A stretch of 36,249 bases of DNA from a virus. A program made the position numbers and the translations under genes. The stretch lies in the IMG/VR virus record IMGVR_UViG_3300050021_000093, positions 1 to 36,249 of that record. One strand, written 5' to 3'. The notes beneath the pieces were generated by a model. That model had not been told where the DNA came from and made no database searches. It saw only the letters and a program-made list of their open reading frames with translations. This document shows positions 6,966-14,477 of the stretch, one piece after another (the first letter of the stretch is position 1; each line of letters starts with the position of its first letter).

Positions 6966-7404
6966 TCCACACCTCCGCTAAGAATTGATCAATGCCTGCT
7001 GCCATGTTCAACGGCGGGTATAATTGTTTGAACTTCGCTTTGGCCTCGTCGTAATCATCCGGCAGGGAGTTTCGCATCGCCAGCATCGCCACTCCTGGCC
7101 CGCGTGACTCGCCTCGATTGCAGTGCACTAAGACCTTCACGCCGCACTTCAAGGCTTGTTTGATAGCGTCTAATGCCGGCTGAATCAGGCGCATCGAAAA
7201 GAACTCAGCAGGGGCATCCACCATGTTCAGGATGATCCTGGTTGGCCGGTAAGCGACTAGATACTCAGGGTGATCCTTGGCGCATTGCTTAGCGTAGCCC
7301 ACGGCATTGCGATGGAAGGGGTACTTGGCACACTGGACGAGGTAAAAACCTTCAGCGATGTCATCCTGGCTGCCGACATAAAGATTGGGATAAACTTCGA
7401 TCAT
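6949..7404 (-). CDS. Dual-specificity (tyrosine-type) protein phosphatase
   Basis: ATG 7404 follows AGGTGATTAAC and gives 151 residues; a GTG nine bases upstream is less favoured. Residues 94-101 read HCNRGESR, the Cys-x5-Arg loop of Cys-based phosphatases, with C95 as nucleophile and R101 binding phosphate. An Asp at 63 in NMVDAPAEF is placed like the general acid. The fold order (strand-turn N-terminus YPNLYVGSQDD, helix, P-loop) matches dual-specificity phosphatases. It could act on phosphoproteins, or possibly on a sugar phosphate of the neighbouring pathway. The gene is coupled to the small membrane protein upstream (stop and start two bases apart). Confidence 0.85.
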   Translation of the reverse strand: MIEVYPNLYVGSQDDIAEGFYLVQCAKYPFHRNAVGYAKQCAKDHPEYLVAYRPTRIILNMVDAPAEFFSMRLIQPALDAIKQALKCGVKVLVHCNRGESRGPGVAMLAMRNSLPDDYDEAKAKFKQLYPPLNMAAGIDQFLAEVWNEQVR

Positions 7405-7405
7405 G

Positions 7406-7555
7406 TTAATCACCTATTTCTAGAGAGTTAAAGATTGCGATAGTTACCAAAGTAAATATTATTCCATCTATCAACCAGCACCAACCATAAGGAGGCGTTG
7501 TCCTGATTGTTAAATATATCAGAACTAATGTCAGGACTGTAAGTAGTATTCTCAT
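7406..7555 (-). CDS. Small two-segment membrane protein
   Basis: A 49-residue frame with ATG at 7555 and stop at 7406, fitting exactly between the DUF115 and phosphatase genes. It has two hydrophobic segments (about residues 2-17 and 32-44) joined by RTTPPYGWCW. The ribosome site is weak. It could anchor or position cassette enzymes at the membrane, but this is inference. A second small membrane protein (11923-12078) lies in the same cassette. Confidence 0.55.
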   Translation of the reverse strand: MRILLTVLTLVLIYLTIRTTPPYGWCWLIDGIIFTLVTIAIFNSLEIGD

Positions 7556-7562
7556 TTTCCAG

Positions 7563-8918
7563 TCATCCCCTTATCTCCCCCACTGATTGCTGCAGGTAAA
7601 CAATCAATTTGTTTATCTGATCTATCCCCGCGTTTACTGCCACTGACCAGACATCGGTTTCCGTATTGTAAGCGTAGAGAAGGATCTGATCGAATCCTTC
7701 CTTGTTCAACTTAGAGAAATCGACCAGAGAATTCAGGTCAACGTCATTCTTCGCCTTCAACCTCTTCTCAACTAGGAATATGAGGTTGTCCAGGGCAGCC
7801 ATGCAGTAGGCGCAAATCTTTTCCTGTATTCTGAACCTCTGCTTCTTCTCATCATCCACCACTTGCACCAGAACCATATTCTGAATCGAGGGATAGATCA
7901 TGTCGAAGTATAACTTATTGGAATACAGTTCCTCTTCGACACGTTTGATCTCCGGGATGAAATGTTCATTGTTCTCGCAGATACGAAGAAGGGATCGCTT
8001 ATACCCGATCTTCTCCTTGATCCAACGTGCGTCATCCAATAGTTGACCGAAGAACTCGGACTGGTCGATTCTCTCAGGTTCGATAATTTCATGATGAACG
8101 AAATCGACATCATCCGTCATCCATTCCTGGCATACCTCCTTGAACGGTCTATTCTCCGCTCCCTCTACTCCCAAACCGCCCTCGGTGCAGTTGACAACCA
8201 CGCCGTAAGACTGCGAAGCGATATTGTCTAAACAGTATTTCATCGCCTGGAAGACCTCATCCGTGTTCACATCTTCCCCGTTGATGTCCTTAATTGGTAT
8301 AGGATGAGAATTATACTTTTGCTTGAACACTCCGAAGGCATGAGACTTATCGCCGTAATAACAAAGATCCTGACCGATCAGAATCACAGGCGCGCACCCT
8401 AGATTGAAAGCGATCTGGATAGCCTGGCCTGTCACCGTCACTGTATCGCCCATGCAGGGAGCATCCTTGTAAAAACGCTTGGAAAGAAATTCTCCCTCTC
8501 CGAGGAAACGATACTGATTGCCTTTGAAAAGATTTAATATGTCCGGGTGTGTTCTCAGGTTCGTTATCATGGGCACTTTATTGATCCAGGGCTTGCAGTA
8601 GTTGATATTCTCGTAGATAGGATCGACGCACATGATATACGTTGGCGTGATCCCTTTGACGTGTAGCGATAAAGCGGCTGTCCCACACGCGATGATCACT
8701 GCCTTGCCCTGCGCCTCTCTTAGCGTGTCGATCTGCTTCTCTAAACTGGGTCCTCCTGCTACGATGATCGCCGGGCAAGAGTATTTGCCGTAAAGCTCGC
8801 TGACCCATCTTTCCTTGCTCAATAGATTGATCAGCTGATGGTCTGCCCATTGAGTGAAGAAACGGTTTTCCGTTCCCGCTGATACGAGCAACGCGTTCTT
8901 AACCGCCTCGTCCATCAT
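7563..8918 (-). CDS. DUF115/Maf-type glycosyltransferase
   Basis: ATG 8918 overlaps the upstream stop as ATGA with AAGGT upstream, giving 451 residues; starts as far as 8996 would run into the neighbour. Motifs follow the DUF115 (6-hydroxymethylpterin pyrophosphokinase MptE-like, Maf) order: AIIVAGGPSL (50-59), IACGTAAL (76-83), YIMCVDP (94-100), LIGQDLCYYGDKSHA (180-194) and VVNCTEGGLG (241-250). In bacteria, Maf proteins transfer pseudaminic or legionaminic acid to flagellin Ser/Thr. Beside sugar-biosynthesis genes it is the natural candidate for the transferase. Acceptor and sugar are unknown. Confidence 0.8.
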   Translation of the reverse strand: MMDEAVKNALLVSAGTENRFFTQWADHQLINLLSKERWVSELYGKYSCPAIIVAGGPSLEKQIDTLREAQGKAVIIACGTAALSLHVKGITPTYIMCVDPIYENINYCKPWINKVPMITNLRTHPDILNLFKGNQYRFLGEGEFLSKRFYKDAPCMGDTVTVTGQAIQIAFNLGCAPVILIGQDLCYYGDKSHAFGVFKQKYNSHPIPIKDINGEDVNTDEVFQAMKYCLDNIASQSYGVVVNCTEGGLGVEGAENRPFKEVCQEWMTDDVDFVHHEIIEPERIDQSEFFGQLLDDARWIKEKIGYKRSLLRICENNEHFIPEIKRVEEELYSNKLYFDMIYPSIQNMVLVQVVDDEKKQRFRIQEKICAYCMAALDNLIFLVEKRLKAKNDVDLNSLVDFSKLNKEGFDQILLYAYNTETDVWSVAVNAGIDQINKLIVYLQQSVGEIRG

Positions 8919-9268
8919 GAAAGTACCTTGAATTTCGTAGTGTCTATGGTTATAGGCTTCCATTCTTTCATTTGTGGTAATCTCCATTTGAAACATTCGT
9001 AATTCACGAGTTCACCAGGCTTCAAAAAGGTATCTTCTATAAGAGCCCTGGTTATTATCATTCGACCTTCTTTAGGTCTAAAGCGTCTTACCTTTGCCAC
9101 CCTGATTATTCTAATACGGATAGCAACCGCGTCCGATATTTCAAAGGCTTCCTCCCGGCTTGTAACAACATTAGAAACATTAGGGAATAACTCTTTGATG
9201 CTATCAGCCACGCGGTCAGCCAATTTTTTGTTATCAGATATTACTCCAATACATCTACAATAGATCAT
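8915..9268 (-). CDS. Unrecognised 117-residue cassette protein
   Basis: ATG 9268 overlaps the aminotransferase stop as ATGA and has AGGTGAG just upstream. The product starts with an alpha/beta pattern (MIYCRCIGVISDNKKLADRV) and has a beta-rich middle (AIRIRIIRVAKVRRFRPKEG). It may carry substrate or contact the DUF115 enzyme, with which it is translationally coupled. No family is recognised. Confidence 0.6.
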   Translation of the reverse strand: MIYCRCIGVISDNKKLADRVADSIKELFPNVSNVVTSREEAFEISDAVAIRIRIIRVAKVRRFRPKEGRMIITRALIEDTFLKPGELVNYECFKWRLPQMKEWKPITIDTTKFKVLS

Positions 9269-10425
9269 GCTCTCACCTGAAATGATGGAACAGGCCACGT
9301 CGGTTTCGTATCGTTTTTGCTGAACATCGCACTGTATAGTTTGCTAAATATCCAATCAGCAGAATTGTCAATGCAATAATTCAGCGTGTCCATTATTAAA
9401 AGGCCATTCTTGAAACAGCATTGACGGAAGAACTGCCTCTGCCCAGGGCTTTCCCAGATAAAATGAGGCCAAGCGGGATGCCCACTGAACTTGATCGGGA
9501 AGAAGCAATGCCCGATCCCCTCTTCGATTCTTCTTGTCATCCACTCAAACTCTTTGGATATGTCCTGCCGGGCGATTATCTCCAGCGTCTTTTCCGCAGC
9601 CGCAAGCGCGACGCAGTCTCCTGAGAAGGTGAATGAGTAATGAACCCTGGTCATATACTCCATATACTCTTTCTTACCGGCGATAGCGGAAAGAGGATAG
9701 CCGTTGGCCAAGGCTTTGCCCAGACAGACGAGATCGGCGTCCACTCCGTAACACTCCTGCGCGCCCCCCTTGGCGATGCGGAAACCGGTAACTACTTCAT
9801 CAAGGATGAACAGGGCGTTGTTCTTGTGGCAGAGATTCTTGACGGCGTTCAGGAAATCGTCCTTCGGTTCCTCTTTATTGACAGGCTCCATGATCACGCA
9901 AGCGATCTGGTTAGGGTATAGATCGAAGATGGCCTCCAGGCTTGCGAGGTTGTTGTATTTGAAGGGGTGCGTCAATTCTGATACTCCAGACGGTACGCCG
10001 AGATTTCGCCCCGCTACGCCTATGCTCCAGTCCTGCCAGCCGTGGTAGCCACACTGGGCGATGTGGTCCCTTCCCGTGATCGCTCTCGCCAGTCTCACCG
10101 CGCCGCTGGTTGCATCCGAGCCGTTCTTGCCAAAGCGGACCATCTCCGCGTTGGGCACCATCTGACAAATTCTTTCAGCGACGGTCTCTTCAAGCTCTGA
10201 CGGCAGGGTGAAGATTGATCCCTTGTCGATCTGCCTCTTTACCGCGTCGTCTACTTCTTCGTTGCAGTAACCCAATATGACAGGCGTCAGCCCCATGACG
10301 AGATCGATGTATTCCTTGCCGTCAATCCAAAGCTTGCAGCCTTTGCCTCTCTCTGCTTTGCCGACACCAGGCCACTGAGTGGGCCCCTTGCTGAACGTCC
10401 CGGTTGTTCCAGGTATCCTGTTCAT
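9265..10425 (-). CDS. Class III PLP aminotransferase (glutamate-1-semialdehyde aminomutase-like)
   Basis: A 386-residue fold-type I, class III enzyme, somewhat shorter than typical GSA aminomutases. The cofactor-binding set is present: KNGSDATSGAVRLAR (100-114), LDEVVTGFR (208-216, Asp binding the pyridine N) and LGKALANGYP (235-244) with K237 as the Schiff-base lysine. Such enzymes recur in surface-sugar clusters next to SpsF cytidylyltransferases. Here one could aminate the keto sugar made by the 4,6-dehydratase, replacing the PseC/DegT aminotransferase, which is absent. This role is inferred. It overlaps both neighbours by ATGA junctions. Confidence 0.85.
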   Translation of the reverse strand: MNRIPGTTGTFSKGPTQWPGVGKAERGKGCKLWIDGKEYIDLVMGLTPVILGYCNEEVDDAVKRQIDKGSIFTLPSELEETVAERICQMVPNAEMVRFGKNGSDATSGAVRLARAITGRDHIAQCGYHGWQDWSIGVAGRNLGVPSGVSELTHPFKYNNLASLEAIFDLYPNQIACVIMEPVNKEEPKDDFLNAVKNLCHKNNALFILDEVVTGFRIAKGGAQECYGVDADLVCLGKALANGYPLSAIAGKKEYMEYMTRVHYSFTFSGDCVALAAAEKTLEIIARQDISKEFEWMTRRIEEGIGHCFFPIKFSGHPAWPHFIWESPGQRQFFRQCCFKNGLLIMDTLNYCIDNSADWIFSKLYSAMFSKNDTKPTWPVPSFQVRA

Positions 10426-11135
10426 TTGCCCTCCGTCTTTTCATTCCTGTGATGCCCCGAATTGATCGCCCTCACTTCAGGATGCTCTCTCAGATAGCGA
10501 AGAATATGAAACAGGGTAAAGTTCTCCGGCATGGCATCCCATATTGTTCTTACTGCCTGATAATCTTCGATGTAATCAACAGTGAGACGATAATTAGAAA
10601 GTTCCCTCCAACATTCAACATTTCTTCTCATGCAGAGTTCCTCGTTGTATATTGCGGTGCCGACATGCTCACGCTCTGTTGATACTTTCCAAGCCTTTTC
10701 CAACATCTCAAACGAAAAGACTTCAACATCCATTCCGTCAGGGAAAGTCTCAGGGTGAACATTACTGCAATAATCAAAGTCCTCGCTATCATCGATCACC
10801 ATATCAATCACGTTCGGGTCAATCAGCGGGCAGTCGGCGGTAAGGCGGACGATATGATCGGCTCCAACAAGATTTGCAACATGATAATATCTATCCAAAA
10901 CATCTTCCTCGCTGCCGCACATACAGGCAATACCGTTGTCAACCAGCACGTCGCAAAGTTCTGTCGGCCTGTCGGGTATCGGTATCGCCACCCACACTTC
11001 ATCCACCAGCGCAGCCCGCTTCACTCGCTCCACCATCTGCACGATCATCGGCTTACCACCGAGCGGGAGAAGAACCTTGCCGGGTAATCTCGTCGAACCC
11101 ATGCGCGCCTGGATGATCGCTACTACTTTGCCCAT
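10422..11135 (-). CDS. SpsF-type cytidylyltransferase (nonulosonate CMP-transferase)
   Basis: A 237-residue protein. The N-terminal QARMGSTRLPGK (residues 9-20) is the nucleotide-binding loop of the CMP-KDO/CMP-neuraminate synthetase superfamily. RLTADCPLIDP near residue 97 carries the metal-binding Asp. SpsF/PseF-like enzymes make CMP-activated sugars for transfer. In this cassette it would activate the product of the mini-NeuB synthase. It overlaps the reductase upstream by 13 bases and the aminotransferase downstream by ATGA. Full length for the family. Confidence 0.85.
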   Translation of the reverse strand: MGKVVAIIQARMGSTRLPGKVLLPLGGKPMIVQMVERVKRAALVDEVWVAIPIPDRPTELCDVLVDNGIACMCGSEEDVLDRYYHVANLVGADHIVRLTADCPLIDPNVIDMVIDDSEDFDYCSNVHPETFPDGMDVEVFSFEMLEKAWKVSTEREHVGTAIYNEELCMRRNVECWRELSNYRLTVDYIEDYQAVRTIWDAMPENFTLFHILRYLREHPEVRAINSGHHRNEKTEGK

Positions 11136-11923
11136 AGTGAATTGAACATTAGATCGCAGTGTCCTAGCTCCTTCCTGATCCGTTTGTAGAGCTTCGGGTT
11201 CTTCGGTATCTCTGCCAGGTCCTCTTCAAGTTGTTTCATTGTCTCGCAGCCAAATACTACGTTGTCGTAGTTTGACAAAGCATAGCCTAGGGCGCCTTGG
11301 ACGGGCGTCGCTCCGTACTGACGGCAGAGTTCCCTGAACTGAACAGCCGGCGGAAACTGTGTGAACACTGCGCCCTGAGTGAATGGGGCGCGAGCAAATT
11401 CCTTAATATCACCTTTGTACCAATCGGGTATTTCTTTCATTCGCTGATCTAAAACACCAAACGGGAATTGAACAAAATTATAAGCCATCCTCATTGTGTG
11501 TAGTGCTTCGTCTGTACCGTAAACGCTTACACCTATATTTTTAGTCAGTCCTGCTTCTCTGGCAGTAAACATCGCTTCGTATATTTCATGGTCACTTGCA
11601 TATCTCGGAGTGTGCAACAGATACCCCTCGACCTGATCCAGCTTCAACCTCTTGAGCGATCCTTCGAGGTGTTCCCTGACCGCCGTTTTTACGTCGCTGA
11701 CTCCATCCAGACAATTGGGCAACAGCTTGGTGATGACCTTCTTCCCCTTCATACCGGACTCGCCAAGGATCTCTTCGCTGCCGTATGCCTCGGCGGTGTC
11801 GAACCAGTCGATCCTTTCCTTGGCGTAGGCCAGCATTTCAAGTGCTTCCTTGCGCGAGGGCTGGCCGGTCTTGTTGTTGCAGCCATAGGGCATACCGAGT
11901 TGAACCGTGCCTAAAAATAACAT
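11123..11923 (-). CDS. Aldo/keto reductase
   Basis: A 266-residue TIM-barrel oxidoreductase. The start LFLGTVQLGMPYG fits family strand 1. The catalytic tetrad is recognisable as Asp and Tyr in WFDTAEAYGSEE (near residues 37-48), Lys in VITKLLPN and His in YLLHTPRY. The C-terminal VFGCETMKQLEEDL is the usual NAD(P)H-binding end. It would reduce a keto group of a sugar, a step found in several nonulosonate and deoxysugar clusters but absent from the textbook PseBCHGIF route. The start is TGATG-coupled to the small membrane protein. Confidence 0.85.
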   Translation of the reverse strand: MLFLGTVQLGMPYGCNNKTGQPSRKEALEMLAYAKERIDWFDTAEAYGSEEILGESGMKGKKVITKLLPNCLDGVSDVKTAVREHLEGSLKRLKLDQVEGYLLHTPRYASDHEIYEAMFTAREAGLTKNIGVSVYGTDEALHTMRMAYNFVQFPFGVLDQRMKEIPDWYKGDIKEFARAPFTQGAVFTQFPPAVQFRELCRQYGATPVQGALGYALSNYDNVVFGCETMKQLEEDLAEIPKNPKLYKRIRKELGHCDLMFNSLWAK

Positions 11924-12078
11924 CAGTATGTACCAGATATTAAAACCACTAAACAGAAAGAAACAGCAACCCCGGCTGGTACATAGAGAAACAACTGATT
12001 TCCAGTCGCAAGTGCCAGCATCTCACCAATGAACACCAATATAACCAGCTTTATGATATTGGCAAAGTTAGAATCCAT
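11923..12078 (-). CDS. Small two-segment membrane protein
   Basis: ATG 12078 overlaps the PseB stop as TAATG, with GGGGGGAAG upstream inside the PseB end; 51 residues. Two hydrophobic stretches are evident (KLVILVFIGEMLALA at about 10-24 and LYVPAGVAVSFCLVVLIS at about 31-48). It ends in TGATG coupling to the reductase. This fixes it as a real cassette gene rather than a chance frame. Function unknown. Confidence 0.6.
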   Translation of the reverse strand: MDSNFANIIKLVILVFIGEMLALATGNQLFLYVPAGVAVSFCLVVLISGTY

Positions 12079-13007
12079 TATAATCTTCCCCCCATGTCTT
12101 TCACTGTCAGCCATTCTGTATTTTTATCGCTCGACAGTTCATAGCCTCCCATTGGTTTATCGTAGTGCCTACCCCATTCGGGGTATTCAGGAAGGATGAT
12201 GTACTCTTGGTCTTCGATAGTGTGTCTCGCCTCGTCCTCGGTGATCAGGGTCTCATGGAGCTTCTCGCCTGGTCTGATGCCGGTCACTTTTACTTTGCAT
12301 CCAGGAGCGATTGCTTTAGCTAAGTCCGTTATCTTCATGCTCGGTATCTTCGGGACAAAGATCTCCCCGCCGTGCATACGGAGAAGAGAGGCGTGGACAA
12401 ATCTTACGGCCTCATCCAGTGTGATCCAGAACCGCGTCATTCTTTCCGAGGTCAGGGTGATCGTTCCGGTCTCTCTCTGTTTCAAGAACAAGGGAATCAC
12501 AGACCCCCGCGATGAGACTACGTTGCCATAGCGTGTAACAGCAAAACGGGTCTGCATCGAACCAGCATAATTGTTCCCGGCAACGAAAAGAGATTCCATT
12601 AGTGCTTTTGACTTGCCGTAAGTATTCACAGGGGCGCAGGCTTTGTCCGTGCTCAACGCGATCACTTTCTTGACTTTGCATTCTATCGCCGCCTCTATGA
12701 TGTTCTGTGCTCCCAGGACGTTTGTCTTTACGGCTTCGAAGGGATTGTACTCGCAAGACTCTACTTGCTTCATGGCGGCCGCGTGGATGACGTAATCGAC
12801 ACCCCTGAACGCAGCGAGCAGTCTTTCCTTGTCTCTTATGTCGCCGATGAAGAATCTCAGCCGCTCGTCCTGGATCTCCTGCTGCATCTCGTACTGTTTT
12901 AATTCGTCCCGGGAGAACACGATCACGCGGGCCGGATTCTGCGTCAGTATGTATTTGGTGAAAAATCTGCCAAATGATCCCGTTCCCCCGGTGATGAGTA
13001 TATTCAT
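12078..13007 (-). CDS. UDP-GlcNAc 4,6-dehydratase, PseB/FlaA1-type
   Basis: A 309-residue extended short-chain dehydrogenase. GGTGSFGRF (7-15) is the NAD(P)-binding loop. STDKACAPVNTYGKSK (119-134) places the catalytic Asp121, Lys122, Tyr130 and Lys134 of the PseB/CapD family. GIRPGEKLHETLI near the C-terminus is the family's substrate-binding phrase. It would convert UDP-GlcNAc to a UDP-4-keto-6-deoxy sugar, the first step toward pseudaminic-type sugars. The short, soluble length argues for PseB rather than membrane CapD. Whether it inverts C5 cannot be decided from the sequence. Confidence 0.88.
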   Translation of the reverse strand: MNILITGGTGSFGRFFTKYILTQNPARVIVFSRDELKQYEMQQEIQDERLRFFIGDIRDKERLLAAFRGVDYVIHAAAMKQVESCEYNPFEAVKTNVLGAQNIIEAAIECKVKKVIALSTDKACAPVNTYGKSKALMESLFVAGNNYAGSMQTRFAVTRYGNVVSSRGSVIPLFLKQRETGTITLTSERMTRFWITLDEAVRFVHASLLRMHGGEIFVPKIPSMKITDLAKAIAPGCKVKVTGIRPGEKLHETLITEDEARHTIEDQEYIILPEYPEWGRHYDKPMGGYELSSDKNTEWLTVKDMGGRL

Positions 13008-13366
13008 TCTCTCTCCTTGCAGATAAACGCATCATCGTACTCCAACTCGTGCATGACGTTCTGGGCGATCCCAGTCATGGCAACTGAGTCATAATAGGTA
13101 AAGCAGTCATAGATCGTCGTGGTGACGCTATTACTCATGCGGGCGACAAAAACAAACTGATCGATGTTGTGGAAGTTATCTTCGATCCACTTAATCAAAG
13201 CGGTCTTATTGTCTGGGCAGATGCGCTTAATATTGCTCATAGGTTCCCACGCGCTATGGTTCTCACATTCTCGGTAGCGTCTTTTGTTTACTGTTCCATC
13301 GTCATTGCATATTGTTGGGCCACAATCGATTCCGATATGTTTGCATAGGTCGCATCGTTTTTTCAT
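13004..13366 (-). CDS. Unrecognised cassette protein with Cys-rich N-terminus
   Basis: A 120-residue protein, ATGA-coupled at both ends (start 13366, end 13004). It opens with CDLCKHIGIDCGPTIC followed by ECENH at about residue 34, a likely metal site. The rest is an alpha/beta segment of about 75 residues (DQFVFVARMSNSVTTTIYDC). It lies between the synthase and dehydratase. No family is recognised. Confidence 0.6.
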   Translation of the reverse strand: MKKRCDLCKHIGIDCGPTICNDDGTVNKRRYRECENHSAWEPMSNIKRICPDNKTALIKWIEDNFHNIDQFVFVARMSNSVTTTIYDCFTYYDSVAMTGIAQNVMHELEYDDAFICKERE

Positions 13367-13941
13367 AAAATCTCCTTGAGCATTTCAGGAGTGCGACTGA
13401 AGTCTCCCGCGTCCAGACCAATTGAATCCTCAAGTTTGTAGTGACACTCATAGAGCAACGGACTGTAGCGATGCCATAGGGTAAAGTCTGTCGTGTGGTC
13501 GCTGATGCCCTGGTGAAGCTGATCCGGTGCGTATCTCCATTCGTACTGCTCGACTGTAGCCGGATACTCCGAGACGCAGCAGAGATCTCTTCCTGATACG
13601 ATTACCTTGACCTTGCGCGGCACCTCGCCTACCAGCCAGTCCAATTCTCTTCTGTTGGCGATTTTCACAAACGGCACGTCATACTTGAGCAGGAAGTGAA
13701 GAGATGATTGATCGAACACGCTCGCCGTTGTTCTGTAACCAAGTTTCGCTGCGTACTCATAGGCGATGTCAAAGATGGTGTGGTTCAGCAGAAGATTCTC
13801 CCCTGCATGGATAAACAATTGCCATTTGATTACGATTTCGTGTTTGCCTGTGTCCACGGCCTTGAGCTCGTCTATCATCCGCTTAACGATGTCAACGTCG
13901 TTCTGGCAGGTATTGCCTGAGCCGAAGTCCAGTATGATCAT
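13363..13941 (-). CDS. Miniature NeuB/PseI-type nonulosonate synthase
   Basis: A 192-residue protein matching the catalytic barrel of sialic/pseudaminic acid synthases in order: LDFGSGN (4-10, where NeuB usually has AEIG), VIKWQLF (37-43, PEP-binding Lys39), TTASVFDQSS (71-80), FVKIAN (91-96, Lys93), CCVSEYPATVEQ (121-132), GISDHT (145-150, metal His149), YECHYKL (164-170, Glu165 and His167) and LDAGDFS (176-182). Typical enzymes are about 340 residues and end in a SAF antifreeze domain, which is absent here. It would condense PEP with a six-carbon amino sugar. Alternative: a barrel of altered substrate. The start is ATGA-coupled to the acetyltransferase. Confidence 0.72.
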   Translation of the reverse strand: MIILDFGSGNTCQNDVDIVKRMIDELKAVDTGKHEIVIKWQLFIHAGENLLLNHTIFDIAYEYAAKLGYRTTASVFDQSSLHFLLKYDVPFVKIANRRELDWLVGEVPRKVKVIVSGRDLCCVSEYPATVEQYEWRYAPDQLHQGISDHTTDFTLWHRYSPLLYECHYKLEDSIGLDAGDFSRTPEMLKEIL

Positions 13942-14477
13942 GGCGCATCAATGGAAAAATACAGCGAATCATAGAATAGGCCGTTGCGGAATTTCCTGTT
14001 TGGCAATTTCGTCGAATAGATTTCACTCCGCGATCTCCCATCCGCCTCGATGTACTTCTTCCAGAAATTGATCCCTGCGGCGTTGCAGTAATAGCACTCG
14101 CCGTAAACCGTCTTCAAACCCATGCTGCGAAATCCCTCGTTGAGAATGAGATCAGCGGCGGATGATCCGATGTTCTTGTATCTCTCACCAGGAGCGAGGA
14201 TCAAACTGATCTCCGCGATACGATTCTCCCACTGGATGTTAGTCAAACCGCCCATGCCGATAGTCTTGCCGTTCTCCACCAGCGCCCAGTAGCGGGTATC
14301 GGGGCGGTTGCAGACGTCTTTGTAAAATGATTCCTGCATCTCCCTCGTCAACGGATACGGCGTCCGTAAAGTCTCCAGGCAGCCGTTCCTCCACTGGCGT
14401 ATTAATTCCATGTCCGATAAATCCAAGGCTCGAAGTTCTATTGTCTGCTCCTCCTCTCTTCGGTTGACCCATACCAC
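13938..14477 (-). CDS. GNAT N-acetyltransferase, PseH-like
   Basis: A 179-residue protein. The segment IELRALDLSDMELIRQWRN is the usual opening of PseH/RimJ-type acetyltransferases. AEISLILAPGERYKNIGSSA (about residues 88-107) is the acetyl-CoA loop, here with GERYKNIGSSA instead of the common R/Q-x-x-G-x-G. In pseudaminic acid synthesis PseH acetylates the 4-amino group of the aminated sugar. The ATG at 14477 has a weak GGGGCGTGG site and the N-terminus overlaps another frame (14239-14526). The neighbours support a sugar-acetylating role. Confidence 0.8.
   Translation of the reverse strand: MVWVNRREEEQTIELRALDLSDMELIRQWRNGCLETLRTPYPLTREMQESFYKDVCNRPDTRYWALVENGKTIGMGGLTNIQWENRIAEISLILAPGERYKNIGSSAADLILNEGFRSMGLKTVYGECYYCNAAGINFWKKYIEADGRSRSEIYSTKLPNRKFRNGLFYDSLYFSIDAP

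Noticed and set aside
12412-13035. Arg-rich frame inside the PseB gene
   Set aside because: A shifted-frame shadow of the well-conserved dehydratase; its Arg/Gly composition is typical for such shadows.
7406-14477. Host DNA joined to phage by misassembly
   Set aside because: The cassette is joined to terL by a TAATG overlap and through coupled starts as far as the DUF115 gene, and its last gene closely precedes the portal. A chance join is unlikely, though reads should be checked.
7406-14477. Simple O-antigen or spore-coat cluster
   Set aside because: No polymerase, flippase or conventional glycosyltransferases are present; the DUF115 enzyme and NeuB-like synthase point to protein glycosylation with a nonulosonate-like sugar.
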